DNA of 5,145 nt from Microthrixaceae bacterium (GCA_023264915.1 JAHFUU010000248.1:1-5145), one strand, 5' to 3'; positions 1 through 5,033 are shown, counted from the first letter of the stretch. Notes: generated from the letters alone by a model not told the origin. A program made the numbers and translations.

Positions 1-314
1 AGGAACACCACATTGAACGGGTTGATCTTGCCGGCCTCGCCACGTGCCACCAGGCTCAAGATGCCGGCCACCTCGACGGCGACGAAGGCGGCGAGGGCAG
101 CCAGGGCACCGTTGGTGAAGGCGAACCTCGGGGCTTCACGGCCCGCCGCGAAGCCGCCGGCGACGAAGCCGGCCAGCAGCACGACCGACAGGGCTGTGTT
201 GGCACCGGCGTCCGCGGACATGTAGCGGGCAAGCACGCTTGCCGTGACCCCGACCACGCTGGCGAGGACCGCACCCCGTGCAATGCCGCGCCGGCTGATC
301 GTGTGAGAGCTCAT
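1..314 (-). CDS. Small multi-pass membrane protein, function unknown (3' end outside the window)
   Basis: The reading frame starts at an ATG at 314 and stays open to the window edge, giving 104 visible residues. After a short basic N-terminus (SSHTISRRG), three hydrophobic segments are visible at about residues 14-32, 40-56 and 67-91. They are rich in Ala, Val and Gly, with the basic/charged connector GREAPRF between the second and third. This pattern indicates an integral cytoplasmic-membrane protein. No catalytic motif is visible and I do not recognise the family; a fourth helix may follow beyond the edge. The ATG lies 10 bases past the stop of the AGPS-like gene, so it is probably the third gene of the glpD operon. 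Its Shine-Dalgarno is weak (only a GAG about 10 bases upstream), which suits translational coupling. The opposite-strand and other-frame ORFs here look like compositional shadows. Existence as a gene is fairly sure; function is unknown. Confidence 0.7.
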   Translation of the reverse strand, partial: MSSHTISRRGIARGAVLASVVGVTASVLARYMSADAGANTALSVVLLAGFVAGGFAAGREAPRFAFTNGALAALAAFVAVEVAGILSLVARGEAGKINPFNVVF

Positions 315-324
315 CGGATCGAGC

Positions 325-1887
325 TCAGGGCCATGGCTCGGAGGCGAACGGGTTGGGGCCGAAGGGGCACGACAGCCCGAGCTTGCCTGGGTTCAAGATG
401 CCGTTCGGGTCAAGAGCGTCCTTGATGCTTGCGAGGGTGTCGAGGCCCGGGCCCAACGCCTCTCGCATGAACCGGGCGCGGTTGATGCCCACGCCGTGAT
501 GGTGGCTGAGGGATCCGCCGAGTGACAGGACAGCGCGGGTGCCGGCGTCCCACACCGCCCGGTAGTAGGCATCCTTGTGCTCGGCGGAGTCGCCTGGCTT
601 CCCGGCGAAGGTGAAGTAGAGGCACGCTCCGTCGGTGTATGCGTGTGACTGGTGAGCACCCGCCGCGAGCGTGCCGTCCACGGCCCGGATGGCGTCGATG
701 GTCGTGCGGTAGATGGCACCTAGCTGGGACCACCTGCCGGTGATCTCCATGGTGTCGACGACGAGGCCGCCGGAGATGAGCTGCTCTAGCTGGGACACGT
801 CGTTGCGGGAGGCGAACCAGTGGTCGACGAAGCCGGGATCGACTTGGATCCCGGTCCTGCACTCCTCATAGACCGCGGTCATGACCGCAGTGACCAGGCC
901 CGGATCACCCTCGTCGAGGGCGAGCAGCACAGCGGTGTCCGTCGTGCCGAAGTGCCGCTGTGACTCGACGGCGTCATAGAGGCGCAGGACGGCAGGTGTG
1001 GCGCCGCGTCGCAGGATCCGCCGGCAGGCGTCGAGCCCGTCCTCGAAGGTCGAGAACCCGAAGGCCGCGCTGGCCTCGTGCACAGGTGCTGGATGCAGGA
1101 CCAGGCGAGCACCCGTGATGATGCCCAGCGTTCCCTCGGAACCGACGAACAGCTGGGTCAGATCGGGGCCGGTCGCCTGCCGTGCGTTTCCTCCGGTTGT
1201 GATGGTGGTCCCGTCGGCAAGGGTCACGTCCAAGCCGATCACCATGTCCTCGATCTTGCCGTAGCGGGTCGAGAACTGGCCGGCCCCGCGGCATGCAAGC
1301 CAGCCTCCGACCGTGGAGAGGTTGATGGACTGGGGCCAGTGGCCGAGGGTCACGTTGTGCCTGTTGCGAAGCTCGTGCTCGAGCCAATCGCCGAAGGTCC
1401 CGCACAGGACGTCGAGCACGAGAGACTCGTCATCGACATCGACTATCCCGTCGAGGCCGCACAGGTCGGCGACCACTCCGCCATAGAGGGGGATTGAGCT
1501 GCCACAGACGCCACTTCGACCAGCGGCCGCGGTCACAGGTATTCGAGCCTCGTTGCAGATCCTCAGGACCTCGGCGACCTGGGACGGATCGTCAGGTCGG
1601 ACCACGACGGATGCGAGCCCGGCCAGCTGGCCCTCTGTTGCCCAAGTCATCGCCAGTGGCCACCAGTCACGGCTGGATTCGGCGACCCTGGCCGCATCGT
1701 CTGTGGTGGTCGGGACCACCGAGCAGAGCCTCTCGAGAACCGCTTCAGGGACATCGACCCGTTTGCACGCGAGCCGCGCGGACGCCCCGGCAGGGCCTCC
1801 GGCGATGTCGATCGGCGCCACGGGCGCTCGCGGACCCGGCTCTGGAATCGGGTGGGGCGGGTTGGGTCTGGAGGCTGGTTCGGTCAC
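325..1887 (-). CDS. FAD-binding oxidase/transferase, alkyl-DHAP synthase-like
   Basis: This 520-residue flavoprotein belongs to the FAD-binding type 4 (PCMH) superfamily. The FAD domain covers about residues 94-265, with the entry motif VVVRPDDPSQV (94-104), the loop AAGRSGVCGSS (121-131), STVGGWLACRGAGQ (191-204), YGKIEDMV (209-216) and GSEGTLGIITGA (249-260). The FAD-oxidase C-terminal domain follows, with HAYTDGACLYFTF (415-427), SHHHGVG (461-467) and the closing DPNGILNPGKLG (493-504). The His triplet and the Tyr in the preceding motif match the active-site features of alkyl-dihydroxyacetonephosphate synthase, which swaps the acyl chain of acyl-DHAP for a fatty alcohol. Lactate/glycolate dehydrogenases share the fold but usually lack HHHGVG. 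The start is the GTG at 1887, because AGAGGAG sits 4 bases upstream; the open frame extends to 2076 but only inside glpD. Residues 2-26 are unusually Pro-rich and probably disordered. It lies 61 bases after glpD with no terminator between, so it is probably cotranscribed. Family is sure; exact substrate is inference. Confidence 0.93.
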   Translation of the reverse strand: MTEPASRPNPPHPIPEPGPRAPVAPIDIAGGPAGASARLACKRVDVPEAVLERLCSVVPTTTDDAARVAESSRDWWPLAMTWATEGQLAGLASVVVRPDDPSQVAEVLRICNEARIPVTAAAGRSGVCGSSIPLYGGVVADLCGLDGIVDVDDESLVLDVLCGTFGDWLEHELRNRHNVTLGHWPQSINLSTVGGWLACRGAGQFSTRYGKIEDMVIGLDVTLADGTTITTGGNARQATGPDLTQLFVGSEGTLGIITGARLVLHPAPVHEASAAFGFSTFEDGLDACRRILRRGATPAVLRLYDAVESQRHFGTTDTAVLLALDEGDPGLVTAVMTAVYEECRTGIQVDPGFVDHWFASRNDVSQLEQLISGGLVVDTMEITGRWSQLGAIYRTTIDAIRAVDGTLAAGAHQSHAYTDGACLYFTFAGKPGDSAEHKDAYYRAVWDAGTRAVLSLGGSLSHHHGVGINRARFMREALGPGLDTLASIKDALDPNGILNPGKLGLSCPFGPNPFASEPWP

Positions 1888-1891
1888 AGAG

Positions 1892-1898
1892 CTCCTCT
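1892..1898 (-). promoter_or_regulatory. Ribosome binding site deciding the GTG start of the AGPS-like gene
   Basis: On the minus strand the sequence AGAGGAG lies 4 bases before the GTG at 1887. It is the only good Shine-Dalgarno near the 5' end of this frame. The first internal Met of the frame is about residue 80, inside conserved sequence, so this site decides the start. Confidence 0.75.
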
Positions 1899-1948
1899 GG
1901 GTGTGTGGCGCGGCCTGGATCGAAGCCCGAATTGCGCGCGGGTGCGGG

Positions 1949-3664
1949 TCACGGTGCCGCCGTCGGGACGGCACTCGTCTCACGGATCGACACGAGGTGT
2001 GTGTCGGGGAGTTGAGCGCTCTCGCGCTCCTCGAGGACGAGTGCCTCATAGCCGGCAACCTGCCGGGCCGTCTCATCGGAGTCCCACCCGAGCTCGGCCG
2101 ACACGAGATCGGCGACCTGGGCCGCCACCTGAGCGGTCTCGTCCCGGGCCAGCAGCCGCGCTCGCGTGCGGCGAGTCAAGATGTCGTCAAGGGAACGGGC
2201 CATCTCGTAACGGGCAGAGAACACCGCTTCGGCACGGATGTAGGGAAGGGAGGGGACGAGCGGCTCGGCGAGCGACGGGTTGCGGTCAGCCATCGCGATG
2301 ATGGCCCGGGCCTCGCCGCCGTAGCGGTCCGCGAGATGGACCACTGTGCGCCGGTCCAGGGTCGCGGCCGCCGTGGAGGCCTCGTCGACGAGAGCCTGGT
2401 AGCCCTCGGCTCCCCGGATGGGCAGGCGCTTGGTGCGCGTCCGGTGGTTGACGCCGGGGAGGTGGTCACGGCCGATCGTGTCGATGACTTCCCCGACGGT
2501 GTCCGAAGCCATCTTGCGGTAGGTGGTGAGCTTGCCCCCCGTGATCGTGATGACACCGCTGGCCGAGCGCTGAACCTTGTGCTGGCGGGACAGGTCGGCA
2601 GTCCTGTCGCTGCTCGCGTCGCGCACCAGAGGTCGAAGCCCGGCCCAGGTGCCCACTATGTCGTCCCTAGACACCTCAGAGCTCATCGAGAAGTTGAGAG
2701 CGCCGAGCAGGTAGTCGATGTCCTCGGTCGTGCACTGGGGGTCCTCGGTCGGCCCGTCGTAGTCCGTGTCAGTGGTGCCGACATAGGTGAGGTCGCCCCA
2801 GGGGACCACGAACACGGACCTGCGATCCTTGGGCACCGGGATCACCACGGCGATGTCGTTGCGGACCCTTGACCAGGGGATGACCACGTGGACGCCCTTG
2901 GCTGGACGGATCGATTCGGGGTCTGCACCCTCGTCCATGGCGCGCACGTCGTCTGACCACACGCCGGCAGCATTGACCAGGACGCGGGCCGAGACGTCGA
3001 AGCGCTTCCCGTCGGCCTCGACCGTTGCGCCCACGGCCCGGCCACGGTCGTCCTTGCGCACAGCGACGGCCGAGCATCCGTTCACGGCGGTCGCACCGTG
3101 CTCGATGACGGCGGTGCGCGCGATCGCCAGTGTCAGCCTGGCGTCGTCGGCCTGCGCGTCGTAGTAGAGGTAAGAGGGGGCAAGGCGGTCGCCGCGCAGC
3201 GTCGGCATGTGCGCCCGGACGCTCGCGATGTCGATGCGCTTGTGGACCTTGCCGATGCGGACGCCCCCGGTCAGGTCATAGGTCCACATCGCCGAGCCCA
3301 TCGCGCGAGCGAGCTTCTTGGGCACGACCCCGTCCTTGCCGGCAAAGATCGGGATGAGGAACGGCAGGACCTTCACGAGGTGGGGAGCGTTCCTACGGAG
3401 GCGTTGCCGCTCGTGCAGGGCCTCGTAGACCAGCTTGATCTCGCCCTGCTGGAGGTAGCGCAGGCCGCCGTGAACGAGCTTGGAGGACTTCGACGAAGTG
3501 CCCGACGCGAAGTCGTCACGCTCGACGAGGGCCGTGCGGAGCCCGCGTGATGCTGCATCCAAGGCCACACCGGCGCCCGTGATGCCGCCGCCGATGATGA
3601 GCACGTCGTAGTCGGCCTCAGCGAGACGCCGTAGGTTGGCAGAGCGATCGAAGAGCCCAGGCAT
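1949..3664 (-). CDS. glpD: FAD-dependent glycerol-3-phosphate dehydrogenase
   Basis: This 571-residue enzyme oxidises sn-glycerol-3-phosphate to dihydroxyacetone phosphate with FAD, normally passing electrons to quinone at the inner face of the membrane. The Rossmann FAD motif is DVLIIGGGITGAG (20-32). GTSSKSSKLVHGGLRYL (55-71) is the GlpD family signature. Further family blocks are YYDAQADDARL (167-177), KGVHVVIP (256-263), GTTDTDYDG (296-304), AGLRPL (341-346) and GGKLTTYR (376-383). A helical C-terminal domain (about 410-545, with ARYEMARSLDDILTRRTR) completes the DAO / DAO_C architecture. Length resembles actinobacterial GlpD2-type proteins and exceeds E. coli GlpD. I chose the ATG at 3664, which follows a modest GAGAAG; an in-frame TTG at 3679 would add five residues but has no Shine-Dalgarno. 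It is the first gene of the leftward unit and divergent from the PerR-like regulator. A glycerol-3-phosphate oxidase producing H2O2 cannot be excluded by sequence alone, although no oxidase-type insert is apparent. Confidence 0.96.
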   Translation of the reverse strand: MPGLFDRSANLRRLAEADYDVLIIGGGITGAGVALDAASRGLRTALVERDDFASGTSSKSSKLVHGGLRYLQQGEIKLVYEALHERQRLRRNAPHLVKVLPFLIPIFAGKDGVVPKKLARAMGSAMWTYDLTGGVRIGKVHKRIDIASVRAHMPTLRGDRLAPSYLYYDAQADDARLTLAIARTAVIEHGATAVNGCSAVAVRKDDRGRAVGATVEADGKRFDVSARVLVNAAGVWSDDVRAMDEGADPESIRPAKGVHVVIPWSRVRNDIAVVIPVPKDRRSVFVVPWGDLTYVGTTDTDYDGPTEDPQCTTEDIDYLLGALNFSMSSEVSRDDIVGTWAGLRPLVRDASSDRTADLSRQHKVQRSASGVITITGGKLTTYRKMASDTVGEVIDTIGRDHLPGVNHRTRTKRLPIRGAEGYQALVDEASTAAATLDRRTVVHLADRYGGEARAIIAMADRNPSLAEPLVPSLPYIRAEAVFSARYEMARSLDDILTRRTRARLLARDETAQVAAQVADLVSAELGWDSDETARQVAGYEALVLEERESAQLPDTHLVSIRETSAVPTAAP

Positions 3665-3742
3665 CGATTGTCTTCTCAAGGTGGCGGAGGTCTTCTTCGA
3701 GTGTGAGACCCGAAGCGCGCGCCGACGACACGACGAGCCGTC

Positions 3743-3748
3743 ACTGTA
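3743..3748 (-). promoter_or_regulatory. Possible proximal -10 element for glpD
   Basis: The minus strand reads TACAGT here, which fits TAnnnT and would start RNA near 3736, about 70 bases before the glpD ATG. At normal spacing the -35 region is poor (GTGCCC at 3766-3771), so an activator would be needed. It competes with the distal candidate at 3835-3863. Confidence 0.25.
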
Positions 3749-3782
3749 TGGGTTGGGCGCCGTGTGGGCACGTTCACTCCTC

Positions 3783-3794
3783 TACCGATCGGTA
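3783..3794. promoter_or_regulatory. 12-bp perfect palindrome, possible regulator operator
   Basis: TACCGATCGGTA is identical to its reverse complement. It lies between the two divergent start codons, 119 bases upstream of the glpD ATG and 109 bases before the PerR-like gene's GTG. Short perfect palindromes of this kind are typical of sites for dimeric helix-turn-helix repressors such as TetR-family proteins, and mycobacterial glpD1 has a TetR-type gene next to it. No such regulator is encoded in this window, so the protein that binds it is unknown. Downstream of the distal glpD promoter candidate it would act as a roadblock; just upstream of the proximal one it would be an activator or repressor site. 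Confidence 0.4.
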
Positions 3795-3832
3795 AGGCGC
3801 GGATCAGGACCTCGAGCTCGCTCTGGCCTCCC

Positions 3833-3843
3833 CTATCAGATAG
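3833..3843. promoter_or_regulatory. Palindrome CTATC-A-GATAG in the AT-rich island
   Basis: This is a perfect 5-1-5 palindrome in a locally AT-rich stretch (about 3834-3876) that contrasts with the GC-rich window. CTATCT occurs again at 3853-3858, so AGATAG (3838-3843) and CTATCT also make a perfect inverted repeat with a 9-base spacer. It may be a second half-site group for the PerR-like regulator or part of the glpD promoter. The partner protein is unproven. Confidence 0.35.
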
Positions 3844-3863
3844 CAACAATTTCTATCTAACAA
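3835..3863 (-). promoter_or_regulatory. Candidate distal promoter for the glpD operon
   Basis: On the minus strand, TTGTTA (plus 3858-3863) stands 17 bases before TCTGAT (plus 3835-3840). Each hexamer matches four of six positions of the vegetative sigma consensus. Transcription would begin near 3828 and leave a leader of about 164 bases containing the 12-bp palindrome. The -35 hexamer lies inside the 7-1-7 box at 3858-3872. This is a by-eye assignment. Confidence 0.35.
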
Positions 3864-3872
3864 CAGTTGTAA
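3858..3872. promoter_or_regulatory. Putative PerR/Fur-type 7-1-7 box
   Basis: TAACAACAGTTGTAA has two 7-base arms around one central base, with 6 of 7 positions complementary and a perfect inner ACAAC-A-GTTGT. Fur-superfamily proteins characteristically bind AT-rich 7-1-7 inverted repeats, and the adjacent gene encodes such a protein. The box covers the predicted -35 hexamers of both directions (TTGTTA leftward, TTGTAA rightward), a position expected of a repressor. Autoregulation is therefore likely. Control of glpD is a weaker inference. Confidence 0.5.
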
Positions 3873-3896
3873 ATTAGGGCTGGTCTTGGATAGGGT
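3867..3896 (+). promoter_or_regulatory. Candidate promoter of the PerR-like gene, giving a leaderless mRNA
   Basis: TTGTAA (3867-3872) is followed after 18 bases by TAGGGT (3891-3896, fits TAnnnT). The expected start point about 7 bases downstream falls on or next to the GTG at 3903, so the transcript would be leaderless, which is common in actinobacteria. The sequence AGGG at 3892-3895 could otherwise be a weak Shine-Dalgarno if transcription starts further upstream. Confidence 0.4.
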
Positions 3897-3902
3897 TCAG
3901 GC

Positions 3903-4337
3903 GTGAAGTCACCAGAGGAGCTGGCCCAGATGTTCCGCGATCAGGGCCTGAAGATAACGCCCCAGCGGGTCTCGGTCTTCAGGGTGCTTCACGACAACGC
4001 TGACCACCCGACAGCTGAAGCTGTCTTTGACCAGATCCGTGACGAGATGCCCTCGATCTCGCTCCGCACCGTCTACCAGACCCTCCATGACCTTGCCTCG
4101 ATGGGAGAGATCCGCCAGCTCGATCTGGGCACCGGCTCGGCTCGCTTCGATCCCAACGTCAAGTCTCATCACCATCTGGTCTGCGACAAGTGCGGCCGCG
4201 TGACCGATGTGCACGCGTCGTTCGACGGGGTCCGGCTTCCCCGGACCAAGCTGGCCGGCTACCGCGTATCAAGCACCGAGATCGTCTTCAGGGGCGAGTG
4301 CCCTGACTGTGCAGGCTCGAACGCGGTCGCCAGCTGA
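3903..4337 (+). CDS. perR: Fur-superfamily repressor, PerR (peroxide sensor) type
   Basis: This 144-residue cytoplasmic metalloregulator starts at the GTG at 3903. The winged-helix domain spans residues 1-80 with GLKITPQRVSVF (15-26), HPTAEAVF (35-42) and recognition helix SLRTVYQTLHDL (53-64). The dimerisation and metal domain holds RFDPNVKSHHHLVCDKCGR (81-99) and CPDC (133-136). C94/C97 and C133/C136 form the structural Zn(Cys)4 site. Against B. subtilis PerR from memory, the regulatory Fe/Mn ligands are all present: H35 (H37), D83 (D85), H89 (H91), H91 (H93) and D102 (D104). D83 is telling because iron-sensing Fur usually has Glu there. PerR proteins with iron bound are inactivated when H2O2 oxidises the ligand histidines. 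The next gene, a peroxide-reducing rubrerythrin, supports this role. In other actinobacteria the comparable regulators FurA and CatR sit beside catalase genes. The superfamily is sure; PerR rather than Fur is likely. Confidence 0.9.
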   Translation: MKSPEELAQMFRDQGLKITPQRVSVFRVLHDNADHPTAEAVFDQIRDEMPSISLRTVYQTLHDLASMGEIRQLDLGTGSARFDPNVKSHHHLVCDKCGRVTDVHASFDGVRLPRTKLAGYRVSSTEIVFRGECPDCAGSNAVAS

Positions 4338-4365
4338 GCCGCTGGCCTCGAGGACGCGACTTCCG

Positions 4366-4439
4366 ACCAAACCAACACAACCAAACCAACACAACCAAAC
4401 CAACACAACCAAACCAACACAACCAAACCAACACAACCA
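4366..4439 (+). repeat. 14-bp tandem repeat, A/C-only tract before the rubrerythrin gene
   Basis: The unit ACCAAACCAACACA occurs five times without a mismatch (4366-4435), followed by a partial ACCA. The unit itself reads ACCAA, ACCAA, CACA. All 74 bases are A or C on the plus strand, in a window otherwise rich in G and C on both strands. The tract begins 28 bases after the PerR-like gene's stop codon and ends exactly at the GAGGAG of the rubrerythrin ribosome site. In the mRNA it cannot fold on itself, since A and C do not pair. It may act as an unstructured standby region for ribosomes and as a site for slippage-driven copy-number change. Both roles are inferred. Confidence 0.95.
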
Positions 4440-4445
4440 GAGGAG
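4440..4445 (+). promoter_or_regulatory. Strong Shine-Dalgarno of the rubrerythrin gene
   Basis: GAGGAG lies 5 bases before the ATG at 4451 and directly abuts the A/C repeat tract. It is the strongest ribosome site of the rightward unit and fixes the start. I see no convincing promoter in 4338-4365, so this gene is probably read from the promoter upstream of the PerR-like gene. Confidence 0.8.
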
Positions 4446-4450
4446 CCAAG

Positions 4451-4870
4451 ATGGCAGAGCTCAACGGCAGCAAGACAGAAGCGAACCTGAAAGAGGCCTT
4501 CGCGGGGGAGAGCCAGGCAAACCGCCGTTACCTTTACTTCGCCCAGAAGGCCGACGTCGAGGGCTACCCGGATGTGGCGGCACTGTTCCGCTCGGTTGCC
4601 GAGGGCGAGACCGGTCATGCATTCGGGCACTTCGACTTCCTGGCGGTGACCGGCGACCCGGTGACCGGCGAGCCCGTCGGGCCCACCGAGGACAACCTCA
4701 GGTCCGCCATCGCCGGCGAGACCTATGAGTACACCGAGATGTACCCCGGGTTTGCCAAGACCGCTCGCGACGAGGGGTTCGCGGAGATCGGTGAGTGGCT
4801 GGAGACCCTCGCGAAGGCCGAGAAGAGCCACGCAGGTCGGTTCACCGAGGGTCTCGACAACCTCTCCTGA
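4451..4870 (+). CDS. Short rubrerythrin (diiron domain only)
   Basis: This 139-residue four-helix-bundle protein is of the ferritin-like rubrerythrin family, cytoplasmic non-haem diiron peroxidases that reduce H2O2 to water. The diiron ligands are visible in order: E20 (AGES), E53 and H56 (EGETGH), E90 and E93 (GETYEYTE), E124 and H127 (AEKSH). E20, E53 and H56 have the same numbers as in Desulfovibrio rubrerythrin. The C-terminal rubredoxin domain of classical rubrerythrins (about 190 residues) is absent: there is no Cys in the protein, and the frame stops right after the bundle. Electrons must therefore come from a separate donor not encoded here. Residues 16-57 and 86-128 resemble each other with a 70-71 residue offset, as expected from the ancient duplication, and E37 and E108 occupy equivalent places. 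It lies 113 bases after the PerR-like gene and probably shares its transcript. A tandem 15-bp near-repeat (4646-4675) encodes [10 protein letters not shown] in the loop between the halves. Confidence 0.94.
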   Translation: MAELNGSKTEANLKEAFAGESQANRRYLYFAQKADVEGYPDVAALFRSVAEGETGHAFGHFDFLAVTGDPVTGEPVGPTEDNLRSAIAGETYEYTEMYPGFAKTARDEGFAEIGEWLETLAKAEKSHAGRFTEGLDNLS

Positions 4871-4912
4871 CCGTCCGCCGGCGCCGACCGCCAGGGAGCC
4901 CGACGGCGATGG

Positions 4913-4934
4913 GGCCACGTGGCCGAAGGCCGTG
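4913..4934 (+). other. Palindrome and small hairpin after the rubrerythrin gene
   Basis: GGCCACGTGGCC (4913-4924) is a perfect 12-bp palindrome. Overlapping it, GGCC-GAA-GGCC (4921-4931) can extend with two G-T wobbles and a C-G pair to a 7-pair stem over 4918-4934. It lies 43 bases after the stop codon and could help stop transcription, but no T-run follows. G/C-rich DNA produces such structures by chance. Confidence 0.3.
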
Positions 4935-4984
4935 GGTCGGTGACGAAGCCCCCGGAAGGGACCTGGCGCCTGCTGCCCCGCGAT

Positions 4985-4997
4985 CCACAGTCTGTGG
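4985..4997. promoter_or_regulatory. Perfect 6-1-6 palindrome CCACAG-T-CTGTGG
   Basis: This 13-base inverted repeat has both arms perfect and a single central base, so it suits a dimeric DNA-binding protein better than an RNA hairpin. It lies 115 bases downstream of the rubrerythrin stop and may belong to the control region of a gene beyond the window. The binding protein is unknown. Confidence 0.3.
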
Positions 4998-5009
4998 TCG
5001 ATGTGGCAA

Positions 5010-5033
5010 GCGCCGTGACTCATGGGGCGGCGC
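5010..5033. other. Stem-loop with 6-bp GC stem
   Basis: GCGCCG (5010-5015) pairs perfectly with CGGCGC (5028-5033) around a 12-base loop. It is the second inverted repeat in the clustered set after the rubrerythrin gene. There is no T-run on either strand, so it is not a classical terminator. Confidence 0.3.

Noticed and set aside
1888..2076. N-terminal extension of the AGPS-like frame to an upstream start
   Set aside because: The extra 63 residues overlap the end of glpD, are Arg/Ser/Pro-rich and resemble no protein. The GTG at 1887 has AGAGGAG in front of it.
1553..2872. 439-residue open frame on the plus strand
   Set aside because: It lies antisense across glpD and the AGPS-like gene, both clearly recognised. 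It has low-complexity composition, no family motif and no ribosome site. Long antisense frames are normal in high-GC DNA.
3665..3679. TTG start adding five residues to GlpD
   Set aside because: There is no Shine-Dalgarno before the TTG, whereas the ATG at 3664 has GAGAAG at suitable distance. The alternative is possible but weaker.
3636..3860. 74-residue open frame on the plus strand through the divergent promoter region
   Set aside because: It begins inside glpD, crosses the palindromes and promoter candidates, and shows no recognisable protein sequence.
4346..4353. CCTCGAGG palindrome as a terminator after the PerR-like gene
   Set aside because: It has no loop for an RNA hairpin, no T-run follows, and eight-base palindromes are common in GC-rich DNA. 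Readthrough into the rubrerythrin gene is more likely.
4646..4675. Tandem 15-bp near-repeat inside the rubrerythrin gene
   Set aside because: The two copies differ at two positions and encode the [10 protein letters not shown] loop, which resembles a common loop of the family as I recall it. It needs no special explanation.
4957..4971. CCGGAAGGGA-like segment reminiscent of the signal recognition particle RNA loop
   Set aside because: The flanking conserved halves of the SRP RNA helix (a 5' GGTCAGG and a 3' AGCAGCC) are absent, and no closing stem is formed.
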